Program-made: the position numbers and the translations under genes
The notes under the pieces: generated by a model
Database searches by the model: none
Told to the model about the DNA's origin: nothing
Seen by the model: the letters and a program-made list of their open reading frames with translations, nothing else
Shown here: in pieces, positions 60,934 to 60,993 of the stretch
How the letters are laid out: each line of letters starts with the position of its first letter
Numbering within the stretch: the stretch's first letter is position 1
Origin: Allobrachymonas denitrificans DSM 15123
GTDB lineage: Bacteria; Pseudomonadota; Gammaproteobacteria; Burkholderiales; Burkholderiaceae_C
NCBI RefSeq assembly: GCF_900110225.1
Contig: NZ_FOCW01000009.1
Location: 1-60,993 of the forward strand
DNA length: 60,993 nucleotides
Direction: 5' to 3'

Positions 60934-60993
60934 TTAAGTGGACACCTCTGCCAAGGTGTTGCTGTCGGCAAGTTGCCTCCAGTAGTTTGCCTC
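60934..60993 (-). CDS. IS3-family transposase OrfB, C-terminal end only
   Basis: The last 19 codons before a TAA stop at 60934 read ANYWRQLADSNTLAEVST after a leading Glu, the usual C-terminus of an IS3-family OrfB (DDE integrase) protein. The catalytic core lies beyond the right edge. Confidence 0.8.
   Translation of the reverse strand, partial: EANYWRQLADSNTLAEVST

Larger units (their letters stand above)
60900..60993 (-). mobile_element. IS3-family insertion sequence, 3' (orfB) end, cut by window edge
   Basis: The element starts at 60900 with the terminal repeat TGAACCGCCCCGGGTTT, nearly identical to that at 290-315. It contains the last codons of orfB on the minus strand. It has the same orientation as the left copy. 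It interrupts the LysR-type gene. Confidence 0.88.

Overview
This window is a GC-rich piece of bacterial chromosome, almost certainly from the betaproteobacterial order Burkholderiales and most like a member of the Comamonadaceae. The evidence is gene content and order: a murA-his supra-operon, a DUF3460-scpA pair, the block gpsA-secB-grxC-rhodanese-gpmA-ctpA-moeB, an aspS-DUF502-fmdB block, a ubiE-ubiJ-ubiB block and dnaX-ybaB-recR. No phage, plasmid, CRISPR, rRNA or tRNA gene was seen. The species cannot be named from the sequence alone.

Both window edges lie inside copies of one IS3-family insertion sequence in the same orientation. At the left, the start of its orfA and its terminal repeat (1-315) abut the C-terminal half of an integron-type tyrosine recombinase (316-892). 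At the right, its other terminal repeat and the last codons of orfB (60900-60993) abut the last 33 codons of a LysR-type regulator (60798-60899). The window therefore looks like a contig that ends in repeated IS copies, each of which has broken a gene.

Layout. 0.9-12.9 kb: isocitrate lyase, an EamA exporter, an RraA-like aldolase, a SWIB protein, a Spy-like lipoprotein, ClpB, a conserved hypothetical, PpsR, a patatin, Hsp15, an Smr protein and a truncated hemoglobin. 12.9-26.8 kb: an FtsX-like permease, a hexose-phosphate mutarotase, then a disrupted histidine operon. Reading leftward on the minus strand it runs ABC exporter-bolA-murA-hisG-hisD, then a foreign block (NTF2-like gene, sodC and an inverted hisC), then hisB-hisH-hisA. 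hisF and hisIE are absent from the window. 26.8-41.8 kb: mrp divergent from metG, a SulP transporter, a BamE-like lipoprotein, DUF3460-scpA, a desuccinylase-like protein, gpsA-secB-grxC-rhodanese, gpmA-ctpA-moeB and a thermonuclease. 41.8-47.3 kb: a signalling and stress block with a single-domain receiver, a LuxR-type regulator divergent from a CHASE3 histidine kinase, a DUF883/YqjE-like/YqjK-like trio, and a folE-BLUF pair. 47.3-60.7 kb: an EEP nuclease, aspS, DUF502, fmdB, a sodium:solute symporter, the ubiquinone block ubiE-Tim44-like-ubiJ-ubiB, DUF971, and dnaX-ybaB-recR.

Most of the window is ordinary housekeeping DNA. The most striking signal is in dnaX. An A9 run at codons 388-391 is preceded by a Shine-Dalgarno-like sequence and followed at once by stop codons in both other frames. 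It sits exactly where the tau-specific, repeat-encoded Pro/Ala linker begins, which is the expected design for making a short gamma-type clamp-loader subunit by slippage. Other points of note are the broken integron integrase, the inverted hisC, an 11-bp tandem repeat beside the NTF2-like gene, paired TATAAGA-type palindromes upstream of aceA, and the folE-BLUF pairing.
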